64,000 nt of DNA from Verticiella sediminum (GTDB taxonomy: Bacteria; Pseudomonadota; Gammaproteobacteria; Burkholderiales; Burkholderiaceae_B): NCBI RefSeq assembly GCF_007558815.1, contig NZ_VLTJ01000025.1:52655-116654 (forward strand), read 5' to 3'. A program made the position numbers and the translations under genes. This document shows, one piece after another, positions 1-9,436 of the stretch. The first letter of the stretch is position 1, and every line of letters begins with the position of its first letter. Below the pieces are notes generated by a model that did no database searches, was not told the DNA's origin, and saw nothing but the letters and a program-made list of their open reading frames with translations.

Positions 1-404
1 TGGCCCGCGGTGGCCGGGTTCTGCACCGTCTGCGTGGCGATGTAGAGCGACAGGTCGGCGATGTCCTGGTCGCTGAGCGGCTGGGCCATCGGGTTCATCA
101 CCGGGCTCACCCGCACGGGCGGCGCGCCGTCGGGCCCGGGCCGCAGGTCGCGCAACTGGTGCTGGATGTAGGAAGCCGGCTGGCCGGCCAGCTTGGGGTT
201 GGCCTCGATGGAACTGTCGCCCGCCGCGCCGTGGCAGCTCGCACAGGAGACGAGGCCGCGTGCCGCATCGCCCTGCTCGAACAGGCTGGCGCCGCGCTTG
301 GCGTCCGGCTTGGCCACTCCCTCCGCCGCATGCGACGGTACGACGAAAGACACTCCGATCATCAGACTGCTTGCCAAAAGCATCCGGGACAGCACAGGCT
401 TCAT
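1..404 (-). CDS. Cytochrome c4-type diheme cytochrome, N-terminal part (runs off the window)
   Basis: The minus-strand frame opens with an ATG at 404 and stays open to the window edge, so only about 134 residues are visible. Residues 1-26 form a signal peptide ending in SHA. A CASCH heme-c site follows (Cys54, Cys57, His58), then text typical of cytochrome c4 (LAGQPASYIQHQL, and MNPMAQPLSDQDIADLSLYIA). Cytochrome c4 is a periplasmic diheme electron carrier to terminal oxidases; the second heme domain would lie outside the window. In some proteobacteria this gene sits next to engB, but here about 7 kb separates them. Sure of a c-type cytochrome, fairly sure of the c4 type. Confidence 0.88.
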   Translation of the reverse strand, partial: MKPVLSRMLLASSLMIGVSFVVPSHAAEGVAKPDAKRGASLFEQGDAARGLVSCASCHGAAGDSSIEANPKLAGQPASYIQHQLRDLRPGPDGAPPVRVSPVMNPMAQPLSDQDIADLSLYIATQTVQNPATAG

Positions 405-590
405 GTAGACCTCGTAACCGACGGAGAGGACGGCCGGCAGATGCACGAAAATAGTGCAAGGCGCAACAAACCTTTCGATTCTACCGTCAAAGGGCGGGCT
501 CGACCGTAGGGCAAAACCCCTAGGTTGACGCTAGGCCCGGGTGCATTCGGCTCCGGTGCGCTGCACAAGCGGAGTGCGGCGCACTGCCTT

Positions 591-618
591 GGGCTGCCCT
601 GAGCCGCTTGGGCAGCCC
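591..618. terminator. Inverted repeat after the ornithine-cyclodeaminase-like gene
   Basis: A perfect 9-bp inverted repeat (GGGCTGCCC at 591-599, GGGCAGCCC at 610-618) with a 10-nt loop lies 17 bp beyond the stop of the minus-strand operon. There is no T tract, so it may be a weak or factor-dependent terminator or a 3' stabilising hairpin. Confidence 0.45.
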
Positions 619-634
619 CACGAGGCTGGCCCCT

Positions 635-1579
635 TCAGGTCGCCTGCGCCAACCCCGTCTCGTAGACCAGTTGGGCCGCCGCCAGGTCCTCCAGCGCCGA
701 ACCGACCGATTTGAACACCGTCACGGTATCCGCGTCTTCGCGGCCGCGGGCCGTGCCCCGGCAGAGCGCGTCCAGCCGCCCGCGGACGTCCTGGGCGCAC
801 AGCGTGCCCGCCGCCTGGGCCGCCAGCAGGTCGCCCGCCTTGGCCAGCGCCTCGTCCGTGTCCACGTAGACCGCGCTGCCCGCGAAGCAACCGGGATCGG
901 CCTCGATCATCGACGGCTTGAAACTGCCGATCAGGTCCAGGTGCGTTCCCGGCGCCAGCCAGTCGCCCTGGACCAGCGGGGCCTCGGAAAGCGTGGCGCA
1001 GCTCACGATGTGCGCCCGGCGCACCGCGGCCTCCAGGTCCGTGACCGGCTGCGCCTCCCAGCCCTGGGCGGCGAGACTGTCGGCCAGCCGCGCGGCGGAC
1101 GCCGCGCGCCGACTCCATACACGCACGCGGCGCAGTGCGCGCACGGCGCCATAGGCCGGTGCGAGCATGGCCGCGACGCGGCCGGAGCCGACGATCAGCA
1201 GCTCCTGCGCGTCGGCCCGCGCGAGGTAGTCGGCGGCCAGGGCCGAGGCCGCCGCGGTGCGGCGCGACGTCACTTCGTCGCCATCGACATAGGCCAGCGG
1301 CACGCCCGTGGCGGCGTCATACAGCGCATAGGTCGAATGCAGGCCGGGCAGGCCGCGGCGGGCGTTGTCCGGGTAGATGTTCACGGTCTTGATGCCCAGG
1401 TAGCCCGCCGCATTCCAGGCCGGCATGATGAGCACCGTGCCCTGCCCGCCGTTGGCGCCCACCGTGTGCGTGTGCCGCAGGGGGACGTCGGCGCCCTCGG
1501 CGAAGGCGCGGCGCAGCGCGGGAATCAGGGTCTCGAAGCCCAGGGCGGCGCGCGTGCGCGCCGCGTCGAAAACGATCAT
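635..1579 (-). CDS. Ornithine cyclodeaminase / mu-crystallin family protein
   Basis: The 314-residue protein matches the usual length of the ornithine cyclodeaminase/mu-crystallin family. These NAD(P)-dependent enzymes cyclodeaminate ornithine, reduce cyclic ketimines or act as amino-acid dehydrogenases. A dinucleotide-binding loop (IVGSGRVAAML) is visible near residues 127-137. It is preceded by the family-typical DGDEVTSRRTAAASALAA and followed by VSCATLSEAPLVQGDWL. It is the last gene of an eight-gene operon with an amino-acid ABC transporter, 21 bp after the enolase-like gene. That supports a role in breaking down an imported amino acid or cyclic imino acid. The exact substrate cannot be read. 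Confidence 0.85.
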   Translation of the reverse strand: MIVFDAARTRAALGFETLIPALRRAFAEGADVPLRHTHTVGANGGQGTVLIMPAWNAAGYLGIKTVNIYPDNARRGLPGLHSTYALYDAATGVPLAYVDGDEVTSRRTAAASALAADYLARADAQELLIVGSGRVAAMLAPAYGAVRALRRVRVWSRRAASAARLADSLAAQGWEAQPVTDLEAAVRRAHIVSCATLSEAPLVQGDWLAPGTHLDLIGSFKPSMIEADPGCFAGSAVYVDTDEALAKAGDLLAAQAAGTLCAQDVRGRLDALCRGTARGREDADTVTVFKSVGSALEDLAAAQLVYETGLAQAT

Positions 1580-1600
1580 GGCAATCTCGAAGAAGGAAGT

Positions 1601-2719
1601 TCAGCGCAACAGGGTGGCGAAGGGCTCGATGGTGCTGCGATCGGCCTGGCGGCCCGGTGCCGGCACGGCGATGCCCATGCCCGGCGCATCCCCGAGCGCG
1701 ACGCGGCCGGCGGCGATGCGCCGCGCCGCCGGCGGCGCCAGGTGTCGCAGATGGTCGTGGAACTCGTGGTACTCCGCGATCGCGACGTTGCGCGAGGCTG
1801 CGGCGAAATGCAGGGTGGCGGTCTGCATGACGGCGGTGGCGTAGGTTTGCGGCGTGCTCGGCACCCCCAGGGCGGCGGCCTGCGCATCCAGTCGCTGCGC
1901 GCCCGAGAATCCGCCGCACAGCCCCAGGCAGAACTGCAGATAGCCCACCGCGCGCGCTTCGAGCAGCGCGGCGAAGCGCTGCTCCAGATACTCCGCCTCC
2001 GTCGCGATCACCGGCATGCTGCGGTTGATGTCCGCCATGCCCGCGACATCGTCGAACGGCAGCGGGGCCTGCAGGGCCTGCACGCCGTAAGTGCGCAGCC
2101 GCTCGCACCAGGCCGGCGCATCGTCGCGGGTGAGCTGGTTGACCGCGTCGGCCCACAACCGGGTGCCGGGCCCCACGGCGGCGCGCACAGCGGCCACGCG
2201 CGCGCAGTCCGGCTCCAGGCCCAGGGCGCCGATCTTCATCTTCACCGCGGTGTGGCCCGCCGCGACGTAGCCGCGCATCTCCGCCGCCAGGTCGGCCGGG
2301 TGCGCACCGTCGCGGTACAGCCCGCCGCTGGCGTACACCGCGGCCACGCCGTCGGTGCCGCCCAGCGCCCGCCAGAGCGGGATGCCGCGCGTGCGCGCAT
2401 GCGCGTCCCAGCAGGCCATGTCGGCCGCGCTCCACGCTGCCGCGACCTGAGCGCTGGACGCCGGCGGGCAGCGCCAACCGCCGGGCGCGTCGATGCGCAT
2501 GCCCAGGAGGCGCGGCGCCACGTCATTGGCCAGTTCGGCCAGCACCGGCGCCGGGTCGGCCGGGGCCGACCACGCCTCGCCCAGGCCCCAGGCGCCGTTG
2601 TCCAGATGCACCGCCAGCAGCGGCGCCTGGCGTTCGCGCCAGCGGAAGCTGGGATTCCAGGCCCGCCCGTCCAGCGTCCGGTGAAAGCGCAGGACGTCGA
2701 CGCGCGCGATGCGCGTCAT
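1601..2719 (-). CDS. Enolase-superfamily (mandelate racemase/muconate lactonizing-like) protein with altered metal site
   Basis: The 372-residue protein has the N-terminal capping domain and TIM barrel expected of the mandelate racemase/muconate lactonizing group. The catalytic KxK is present (Lys160, Lys162), as is one metal-ligand Asp (WADAV, Asp191). The usual second ligand (the Glu of an E-x-P motif) reads LQAP with Gln217, and the usual Asp of the PDxxRxGG motif is missing (QFCLGLCGG, 262-270). Glu241 probably serves as the third ligand. Its ATG overlaps the stop of the ABC receptor gene by 4 bp, indicating translational coupling. Fold assignment is firm; activity and substrate are open. 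Confidence 0.82.
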   Translation of the reverse strand: MTRIARVDVLRFHRTLDGRAWNPSFRWRERQAPLLAVHLDNGAWGLGEAWSAPADPAPVLAELANDVAPRLLGMRIDAPGGWRCPPASSAQVAAAWSAADMACWDAHARTRGIPLWRALGGTDGVAAVYASGGLYRDGAHPADLAAEMRGYVAAGHTAVKMKIGALGLEPDCARVAAVRAAVGPGTRLWADAVNQLTRDDAPAWCERLRTYGVQALQAPLPFDDVAGMADINRSMPVIATEAEYLEQRFAALLEARAVGYLQFCLGLCGGFSGAQRLDAQAAALGVPSTPQTYATAVMQTATLHFAAASRNVAIAEYHEFHDHLRHLAPPAARRIAAGRVALGDAPGMGIAVPAPGRQADRSTIEPFATLLR

Positions 2720-3567
2720 TGCGCCCACTGCTCCTTGATGAGCGACGGCGTCGAGCTTGCTTCCACACCCTTGCCCTTGAGGTACTGGGCATAGAGCTCC
2801 TGCACGCGGCCGCTCTCGTACAGCTTGCGGAATTCGCCGTCGAGGTACTCCTTGAACGCCTGGTCTTCCTGTTTGCGCATGCCGGCGCTGGTCGAGAGCG
2901 CGACCACCGGGCTGGGGATCACGATCTCGCCCTTCTTGATGCGCGAGTAGGCGACCGCGAGCACCGGCGTATAGAAGCCGATGGCGTCCACGCGGCGGGC
3001 GAACAGCGCGGCCACGGCCTCGTCGTTGTTGCCGAACCGTTCGATGGTGGCGTTCTGCAGACGCTTGGTGAGGTCGCGGTCCGGCGCCGTGCCCAGGCCC
3101 ACGCCGACGCGGGTGCCGGACTGGTCGAGGTCGTCCCAGGTCTTGACGCTCAGCCCATCGCGCACCAGCACGCCCTGGGCGTACCAGAACAGCGGCTCGT
3201 CCGTGAAATCCGCGGCCTTCTTGCGCTCCTCGGTCGCGTCCAGGATGAACATCACGTCCATCTGCCCGGCCTGCAGGCCCGCCACCGCATTGCCCCAGGT
3301 GGTCTCGACCGTCTGCACCTTGACGCCCAGGTCCTTGGCAACCTCCTCGGCGATCAGCACGCCCAGGCCGGTCCATTGTCCCGTGGCCGGGTCCTTGAAG
3401 TAGTAGGGATCGCCTGGCGCGACGCCGATGCGCATCACGCCGCTCTGCTTGATCTGCTCCATGGTGGAAGGGGCCTGCGCGTGCGCGGCGAGTGGTGCCG
3501 CCGCGAGTGCGGTGGCCAGGCCCAGCGCCGCGAGGCAGCGCTGCATGAACGAAAACGAGGTGAACAT
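2716..3567 (-). CDS. Amino-acid ABC transporter substrate-binding protein (family 3)
   Basis: A 283-residue periplasmic receptor. Residues 1-31 form a signal peptide ending in AHAQA. The mature part begins with the family-3 pattern (IKQSGVMRIGVAPGDPYYFKD) and continues through QAGQMDVMFILDATEERKKAADFT, typical of polar amino-acid binding proteins such as HisJ and FliY. It captures ligand for the two permeases and the ATPase of the same operon. It starts 18 bp after the neighbouring permease stop and overlaps the enolase-like gene by 4 bp. The ligand is not predictable, although the enzymes around it suggest an unusual or cyclic amino acid. Confidence 0.9.
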   Translation of the reverse strand: MFTSFSFMQRCLAALGLATALAAAPLAAHAQAPSTMEQIKQSGVMRIGVAPGDPYYFKDPATGQWTGLGVLIAEEVAKDLGVKVQTVETTWGNAVAGLQAGQMDVMFILDATEERKKAADFTDEPLFWYAQGVLVRDGLSVKTWDDLDQSGTRVGVGLGTAPDRDLTKRLQNATIERFGNNDEAVAALFARRVDAIGFYTPVLAVAYSRIKKGEIVIPSPVVALSTSAGMRKQEDQAFKEYLDGEFRKLYESGRVQELYAQYLKGKGVEASSTPSLIKEQWAQ

Positions 3568-3585
3568 GGCAGTGACTCCGAGGGT

Positions 3586-4251
3586 TTACTGGCGTTGCAG
3601 ATACCGCTTTTCCAGGCGCGATGCCAGGTACGTGCCGGGGTAGATGAGGAGGAAGTACACCAGGGCGAGAATGGTGAAGGTCTCGAGCGGGTTGAAGTAC
3701 ACGGTGCTGAGCCAGCGGCCCTGGTACATCAGCTCGTGCACGGTGATCACGGACGCCACCGAGGTGTTCTTGGCGAGTTCGATGCCGCGGTTGGTGAAGG
3801 CGGGCAGCATGCGCCGCATCACCTGGGGCAGCACCACGCGCCGCAGCGCCCGCGCGCGCGTCATGCCCAGCGCCTTGGCGCCCTCCCACTGCCCGCGCGG
3901 GATCGACAGCATGCCGCCGCGAAAGATCTCGGCCGCGTAGGCCGACGAGTTGAGCACCAGGCCGAACAGGGCCGCGGTGAACGGGCTGAGCTGCACCCCC
4001 AGCAGGATCGGCATGGCATAGAAGAACCACACCAGTTGCACGAGGATCGGAATGTTCCGGAAAACCTCCACGTAGCCGCGCGCCGTCCAAGCAATGAGCG
4101 GGTTGCGCGACAGGCGCGCCAGCCCGATGAGCAGGCCCAGCAGCATGCACAGCGGAAAGGCGATGGCCCACAGCAGCGCGGTCGTGCCCAGCCCGCGCAG
4201 CAGCACGATGTAATTGTCGAACAGCGGGGCGAAGTTCCAGGTGTAGTCCAT
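3586..4251 (-). CDS. Polar amino-acid ABC transporter permease (HisM-like), second subunit
   Basis: A 221-residue inner-membrane protein with about five hydrophobic segments. It carries the binding-protein-dependent permease loop (QWEGAKALGMTRARALRRVVLPQVMRRMLP), which docks onto the ATPase. The text VEVFRNIPILVQLVWFFYA is typical of the HisM/GlnP class. Only 1 bp separates its ATG from the stop of the preceding permease gene, so the two are probably translated together and form a heterodimeric channel. Sequence similarity between the pair is clear but they are not duplicates. Confidence 0.92.
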   Translation of the reverse strand: MDYTWNFAPLFDNYIVLLRGLGTTALLWAIAFPLCMLLGLLIGLARLSRNPLIAWTARGYVEVFRNIPILVQLVWFFYAMPILLGVQLSPFTAALFGLVLNSSAYAAEIFRGGMLSIPRGQWEGAKALGMTRARALRRVVLPQVMRRMLPAFTNRGIELAKNTSVASVITVHELMYQGRWLSTVYFNPLETFTILALVYFLLIYPGTYLASRLEKRYLQRQ

Positions 4252-4252
4252 C

Positions 4253-4927
4253 TCAGCCTCCGACGTGCGATACGAGCAGGCGCTTCTCGGCCACCCGCGC
4301 GAGCATGCTGAGCAGCAGCAGCGACACGAAGAAAAGCAGCGCGACCGTGGAATACACCTCCAGCGGCCGGAAGGTCGCCGAATTCACCTGCATCGCCTGG
4401 TAGAGCAGATCGGCATAGGCCAGCGTGGAGGCGAGCGCGGTGGTCTTGATGAGCTCGAAGGAGCGCTCCATGAAAGGCGCGAGCATGCGCTGCATGGCCT
4501 GCGGCAGCACGATGCGGCGCAAGGCCTGCCGGTTGCTCATGCCGATGGCGCGCGCACCTTCCCATTGGCCGCGCTCGATCGACTGCACGCCGCCGCGAAA
4601 CACCTCGGCGTAGAAGGCGCCCGACTGCGTCGCCAGCGCGATCACCGCGGCGGCATAGGGCGACAGCGAGATGTCCAGCACTACCGGCAGCGCATAATAG
4701 GCCCAGAAGAAGTGCACCAGCGGCGGCGTGTTGCGATAGAACTCGGTGATCCACAGCGCCGGCAACCGCAGTGCGCGCCGGGCCGACAGCCGCATCGTGG
4801 CGAGCACCGCGCCGAACACCACGCCCAGCACGATCGACACGGCGGCGATGCGGAACGTGCCCCACAGCCCGGTGAGGAACATCCCGCGGTAGGCCCACAT
4901 CGCGCCGAAATCCCATTCATAGCCCAT
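4253..4927 (-). CDS. Polar amino-acid ABC transporter permease (HisM-like), first subunit
   Basis: A 224-residue inner-membrane permease. The start is placed at the ATG at 4927 (MGYEWDFGAMW), because the longer upstream frame overlaps the aminotransferase gene and is not protein-like. It has the family text ITEFYRNTPPLVHFFWAYYA and the ATPase-contact loop (GQWEGARAIGMSNRQALRRIVLPQAMQ). It lies 19 bp after the aminotransferase-like gene and 1 bp before its partner permease. Together with the receptor and ATPase it makes a complete importer. Confidence 0.92.
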   Translation of the reverse strand: MGYEWDFGAMWAYRGMFLTGLWGTFRIAAVSIVLGVVFGAVLATMRLSARRALRLPALWITEFYRNTPPLVHFFWAYYALPVVLDISLSPYAAAVIALATQSGAFYAEVFRGGVQSIERGQWEGARAIGMSNRQALRRIVLPQAMQRMLAPFMERSFELIKTTALASTLAYADLLYQAMQVNSATFRPLEVYSTVALLFFVSLLLLSMLARVAEKRLLVSHVGG

Positions 4928-4946
4928 GAGCCTCTCCGCTTCGGTG

Positions 4947-5879
4947 TCAGCGCGCGACGTAGTCGGCGTAGAGCGCGGCCAGGCGCGCCGTGACCGGCCC
5001 CAGGCCTTCCGTGATCTCGCCGACGGGCCGGCCATCGATCTCGCGCACGGGCGTGAGCCCGCCCAGCGTGCCCGTCACGAAGGCCTCGTCCGCGGCATAG
5101 GTCTGGGCCAGCGTGAAGTCGCCCTCGTAGACCGTCATGCCCGCCTCGCGCGCCAGGCGCAGCACGGTCTGCCGGGTGATGCCGTTGAAGTTGTAGAGCC
5201 CGCTGGAGCACCACAGCTCGCCCTTGCGCACGATGAAGAAATTGGTCGAGTTGCAGCTCGCCACGAAGCCCCGGGAATCCAGCATCAGGGCCTCGTCCGC
5301 GCCGGCGTTGATGGCCTGGATCAGCGCCTGGATGAAGTTCAGCCGGCTGTGCGAGTTCAGGTGCAGGTCGAACACATCCGGATTGCTGCACCGGATCGTC
5401 GACGTGAAGAGCTTGAGCCCGCGCGCCTTGGCCGCGGCATCGACCACCTTGTGCTCGGCCACGCACACGATGGTCGCGCCGCCCAGGATGAAGCGCGGGT
5501 CCTGGTTGGGCGTGCTCTTGCGGCCCCGGGTGATCATCAGCCGGGCATGCGCGCCGTCGGTCATGCCGTTGCGCGTGAAGGTCTGCATCACGACGTCCTT
5601 GGTTTCTTCGCGCGACATGCCGATGTCCAGCATGATGGCGCGCGCGCCCTCGAACAACCGGTCGATGTGCGCATCGAAGGACACCACCTTGCCCTTGACC
5701 AGCCGCAGGCCCTCCCACACGCCGTCGCCGCACACGAAGCCGGCGTCGAAGATGGAGACCGACGCCTGATCGCGCGGGACGAACTCGCCATTGAGATAGA
5801 CCAGCACCTGCGCGTTGCGCGGGTCGGCCACATAGGCCTGGGAACTGGTCTGCGAGCGGAACGAAGGGGTGAAAGTCAT
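4947..5879 (-). CDS. Class-IV aminotransferase-fold protein (BCAT/D-amino-acid aminotransferase-like), catalytic Lys not evident
   Basis: The 310-residue protein follows the class-IV aminotransferase plan. It has an N-terminal YLNGEFVPRDQASVSIFD, then GDGVWEGLR near 51-59, a central ADEALMLDSRGFV, GITRQTVLRLAREAG near 233-247, and TGTLGGLTPV near 269-278. The region that normally holds the PLP-binding Lys (I-K-x-x-N) reads HSRLNF (177-182), and no Lys occurs between 157 and 218. The usual Glu that follows (V-x-E) is Ser/Cys (FVASCNSTN). It may be a divergent subfamily, a lyase-like variant or a non-PLP protein. It sits inside the amino-acid transporter operon. Confidence 0.8.
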   Translation of the reverse strand: MTFTPSFRSQTSSQAYVADPRNAQVLVYLNGEFVPRDQASVSIFDAGFVCGDGVWEGLRLVKGKVVSFDAHIDRLFEGARAIMLDIGMSREETKDVVMQTFTRNGMTDGAHARLMITRGRKSTPNQDPRFILGGATIVCVAEHKVVDAAAKARGLKLFTSTIRCSNPDVFDLHLNSHSRLNFIQALIQAINAGADEALMLDSRGFVASCNSTNFFIVRKGELWCSSGLYNFNGITRQTVLRLAREAGMTVYEGDFTLAQTYAADEAFVTGTLGGLTPVREIDGRPVGEITEGLGPVTARLAALYADYVAR

Positions 5880-5949
5880 GGCTATGTCCGGTGACGGGGC
5901 CGGCCGGCGCGCCGGCTCGGGGAAATGCCGGGCCGCCCCGAGTTTCCTT

Positions 5950-5966
5950 GCCCCCGCGAGGGGGGC
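5950..5966. repeat. GC-rich inverted repeat between ATPase and aminotransferase-like genes
   Basis: GCCCCC (5950-5955) and GGGGGC (5961-5966) form a perfect 6-bp stem around a 5-nt loop, within a G/C-rich 119-bp spacer (5880-5998). It falls inside the operon, between the ABC ATPase and the aminotransferase-like gene. It may attenuate transcription or stabilise the upstream message. Similar G/C blocks occur near 13440-13473 and 28410-28435. Confidence 0.4.
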
Positions 5967-5998
5967 AGTCTGGGCGCCGCCCGGCCTCCGGGGGGCCC

Positions 5999-6793
5999 TC
6001 AGAAACTGAAGGCGGTGAAACGTTCGAGAAAGCGCTGGGTGCGCTCGCGCTGGGGATGCTTGAGCACGGCTTCGGGCGGGCCCTCTTCGTGGAAGACGCC
6101 GTCGGCGACGAAGACCACGCGGCTCGCGAAGTGGTAGGCGAAGCCCAGCTCGTGCGTCACGAGCAGCATCGTGCGCCCTTCGCTGCCGAGGTCGCGGATC
6201 ACGCTCAGCACCTCGCCCACCAGTTCCGGGTCCAGCGAGGAGGTGGGCTCGTCAAAGAGCAGCACCTGGGGCTCCATGGCCAGCGCGCGGGCGATCGCCA
6301 CCCGCTGCTGCTGCCCGCCGGACAAGCGGCCGGGATACACGTGCGCCTTGTCGGCCAGGCCGACCTTGTCCAGCTCGCGCATCGCCTTGGCATGGGCCGC
6401 GTCGCGCGCCTCGCCCTTCACGGTGCGCAGCCCCTCCATGACGTTCTGCACCACCGTCATGTGCGGGAACAGGTTGAACTGCTGGAACACCATGCCCACC
6501 GAGCGGCGCACCGCGCACAGCTCGGCTTCGCTGTACTGCATCACCCGCTCGCCGCCGGCCTGCGCACCCGTCGGGCGGCCCACGGTGCGGCCCAGGATCT
6601 CGATCTCGCCGGCGCTGGGCATCTCCATGAAGTTCAGGCAGCGCAGCAAGGTGCTCTTGCCCGAGCCGCTGGAGCCCAGGATGGCGATGCGCTCGCCCGG
6701 CGCCACGTCGAGGTCGATGCCGCGCAGGACGTGCAGATCGCCGAAGCGCTTGTGCAGGCCGCGGATGCGGATGATGGACGATGGAGTGCTCAT
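5999..6793 (-). CDS. Amino-acid ABC transporter ATP-binding protein
   Basis: A 264-residue cytoplasmic ATPase. The start is the ATG at 6793 (MSTPSSIIRIRGLHKRFG), overlapping the regulator stop by 4 bp. It contains Walker A (GSSGSGKST), a Q-loop (GMVFQQFNLFPHMTVVQNV), the signature LSGGQQQRVAIARAL, Walker B with catalytic Glu (VLLFDEPTSSLDPE) and the switch His (LLVTHEL). This is the HisP/GlnQ type. An insert after the Walker A region (about residues 60-85, with GRPTGAQAGG) is also seen in other family members. It powers the two permeases and the receptor of this operon. Confidence 0.94.
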   Translation of the reverse strand: MSTPSSIIRIRGLHKRFGDLHVLRGIDLDVAPGERIAILGSSGSGKSTLLRCLNFMEMPSAGEIEILGRTVGRPTGAQAGGERVMQYSEAELCAVRRSVGMVFQQFNLFPHMTVVQNVMEGLRTVKGEARDAAHAKAMRELDKVGLADKAHVYPGRLSGGQQQRVAIARALAMEPQVLLFDEPTSSLDPELVGEVLSVIRDLGSEGRTMLLVTHELGFAYHFASRVVFVADGVFHEEGPPEAVLKHPQRERTQRFLERFTAFSF

Positions 6794-7485
6794 GACGCCT
6801 CGCTGTCGGATGCCGCGCGCCGGGCCGCGCGCTCGATGACGGGTTCCTGCATGGCCTGCTTGGACGACACCCAGAGGATTTCGGCGTCCCGGGCACCGGC
6901 CGAGACCAGCGCGTGCCGCATCTTGCTGTCGAAGTAGCAGGAATCGCCCGCGCGCAGCACGAGCGGCTCGTAGAACTCGGAATGCACGTGCAGTTCGCCC
7001 TCGAGCACGTAGACGAACTCCTCGCCCGCATGGCTGTGCAGCGCGTCGAAATCCGCCAGCGAATGCGCCTTGATGCGCGCCCGGATCGGCAGGAACTGCT
7101 TGCCCGTGAGGTCCGAGCACAGCATCTCGTAGACGTACTGCGGCGATTCGTAGCGCACCCCCTGCCCCGATCGCGTGACGCCGCGCCGGCCCGAGACGGC
7201 GTCGGCAGGTGTGCTGGAGAAAAGGTCCGCGACGTCCACGCCCAGCCCCTGCGCCAGCGCGACGATCTTCTCGTAGGTGGGCGAGAGCTGCCCCGTCTCG
7301 ATCTTGGAGAGCGTGGAGACGGAAATGCCGCAGCGCGCGCTCAACTGCTGGAACGTGAGCTGGCGCTGCGCCCGCAGCACGCGCAGCTTGTCCGCGAGCA
7401 CGGACACGCCGGTGTCGGCGCGAGACGGATTCGCCTTGCGTCGGGCCGCGGCACGGCGGGAAGCAACGAGATCTGCACCATCCAC
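6790..7485 (-). CDS. XRE-family regulator with C-terminal cupin
   Basis: A 231-residue DNA-binding protein. Residues 28-85 are an XRE helix-turn-helix (LRAQRQLTFQQLSARCGISVSTLSKIETGQLSPTYEKIVALAQGL). Residues 135-205 are a cupin sensor domain (HSHAGEEFVYVLEGELHVH and LRAGDSCYFDSKMRHALVS). Such XRE-cupin proteins usually sense small metabolites. It is the first gene of the operon and overlaps the ATPase gene by 4 bp, so it most likely controls its own operon. The start used is GTG at 7485; a second GTG at 7407 is possible. Confidence 0.88.
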   Translation of the reverse strand: MDGADLVASRRAAARRKANPSRADTGVSVLADKLRVLRAQRQLTFQQLSARCGISVSTLSKIETGQLSPTYEKIVALAQGLGVDVADLFSSTPADAVSGRRGVTRSGQGVRYESPQYVYEMLCSDLTGKQFLPIRARIKAHSLADFDALHSHAGEEFVYVLEGELHVHSEFYEPLVLRAGDSCYFDSKMRHALVSAGARDAEILWVSSKQAMQEPVIERAARRAASDSEAS

Positions 7486-7699
7486 GTCGAATGTCCTGGA
7501 ACGAGGTCACGTCGGCCGGTCTGCGCACCGAAACGCGCATGCCGGATCGGCAGCAATTGCCGGGGACTGCGGAATGACTATACGCGATTTTTTTCGTATC
7601 CGATAAATTTTCGCAGCCATGGCCGAGAGTATCGAATCCCCTGGACACAGCGTCCGGCGTCGCCGCCCGCATCCCGGACACGCAGCCGCGCCGCGCTGA

Positions 7700-9397
<1,698 letters not shown>

Positions 9398-9406
9398 GCC
9401 GGCCCG

Positions 9407-9430
9407 CCGGGGTCTGCCGACAGGCCCCGG
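9407..9430. terminator. Hairpin between convergent hemB and GntR gene
   Basis: CCGGGGTCTG (9407-9416) pairs with CAGGCCCCGG (9421-9430) over 10 bp with one G-U pair and a 4-nt loop. It fills the 39-bp gap between the two convergent stop codons and could stop transcription from both sides, although there is no clear T tract. Confidence 0.6.
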
Positions 9431-9436
9431 GTACGC

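Noticed and set aside
608..2794. Plus-strand frame of 728 codons
   Set aside because: Antisense to the ornithine-cyclodeaminase-like and enolase-like genes, whose motifs are clear.
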